Source: Candidatus Zhuqueibacterota bacterium RBG_16_48_16
GTDB lineage: Bacteria; Zhuqueibacterota; Zhuqueibacteria; Residuimicrobiales; Sediminimicrobiaceae
Reading direction: 5' to 3'
Assembly: GCA_001771235.1 (NCBI GenBank)
Contig: METF01000306.1
Coordinates: 4,184 to 18,757 of the forward strand
Length of the DNA: 14,574 bases
How positions within the stretch are numbered: the first letter of the stretch is position 1; each line of letters starts with the position of its first letter. Below are positions 14,401-14,574 of the stretch, piece by piece. Under the pieces are notes generated by a model. It did no database searches and had not been told where the DNA came from. It saw only the letters and a program-made list of their open reading frames with translations. A program made the translations under genes and the position numbers.

Positions 14401-14574
14401 ATGAATAGCAGACTTTTCGTTCTAATAACTATCTTATCTATCACCAAAAGCCTGTTTGCCGAACCATCTGTGGCGGACATCCAAAAAGGCATCGACCTGA
14501 GTTTGTCTCAACAGTATGACGAGGCTCTGGCGCTTTTTGCGTCTATGAAAGAGCATTTTCCGCAACACCCTGCC
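14401..14574 (+). CDS. Secreted TPR protein, N-terminal part (3' truncated)
   Basis: The frame runs from the ATG at 14401 to the window edge, 58 codons with no stop. A GGAG at 14386-14389 lies 11 bases upstream, slightly far but usable. Residues 1-19 look like a signal peptide (MNSRLFVLITILSITKSLFA, cleaved before EP). After it comes a TPR-like helix pair: DIQKGIDLSLSQQYDEALAL followed by FASMKEHFPQHP. The protein is therefore a periplasmic repeat protein. Its function and relation to the M23 gene are unknown; the terminator and repeat element separate the two. Confidence is limited by the truncation. Confidence 0.65.
   Translation, partial: MNSRLFVLITILSITKSLFAEPSVADIQKGIDLSLSQQYDEALALFASMKEHFPQHPA

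Overview
The window comes from a Gram-negative (diderm) bacterium of moderate GC content. It encodes a β-barrel outer membrane protein, several secreted TPR proteins, an ExbB/ExbD proton-driven motor, a TonB-like envelope-spanning protein and a σ54 activator. No ribosomal or taxon marker is present, so placement is a guess. Gene content fits lineages related to Myxococcota/'Deltaproteobacteria' or the FCB/KSB1/Calditrichota-like groups better than Proteobacteria with a classical Tol-Pal system.

Layout. (1) 3-8831, plus strand: eight tightly packed genes. In order they are a 5'-truncated β-barrel protein with a charged coiled-coil tail, a periplasmic TPR/coiled-coil protein, a 975-residue periplasmic TPR protein, a small secreted protein of unknown function, an ExbB/TolQ/AglR-like motor protein, two different ExbD/TolR-like proteins, and a protein with an FHA-like N-terminus, one membrane helix and an AgmX/TonB-like C-terminus. 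The set resembles the core of the Agl-Glt machinery known from Myxococcus gliding. Here it more likely represents the wider, poorly described family of envelope motor complexes. (2) 8846-12408, minus strand: an overlapping sensor kinase and NtrC-type response regulator pair, convergent with the first operon with only 14 bp between stops. (3) 12409-13170: a 762-bp AT-rich intergenic region with divergent promoter candidates, a 121-bp composite inverted repeat and several short symmetrical motifs. (4) 13171-14097, plus strand: a membrane-anchored coiled-coil M23 (LytM-type) peptidase with a clear σ70 promoter upstream and a Rho-independent terminator downstream. (5) 14156-14378: a 223-bp MITE-like element with 20-bp imperfect terminal inverted repeats. 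(6) 14401-14574: the start of another secreted TPR protein, cut by the window edge.

How the parts may work together (inference). ExbB and the two ExbD proteins would form an inner-membrane ion-driven motor. The FHA/AgmX protein would carry its output across the periplasm to the secreted TPR proteins and the outer-membrane barrel. The two-component system is σ54-dependent by its motifs, but its targets are not visible. One candidate is its own promoter, which carries a good -24 element and an imperfect -12 element. The most notable points are the Glt-like motor module, the Asn/Asp split between the two ExbD paralogues at the key proton-carrying position, and the MITE-like element.
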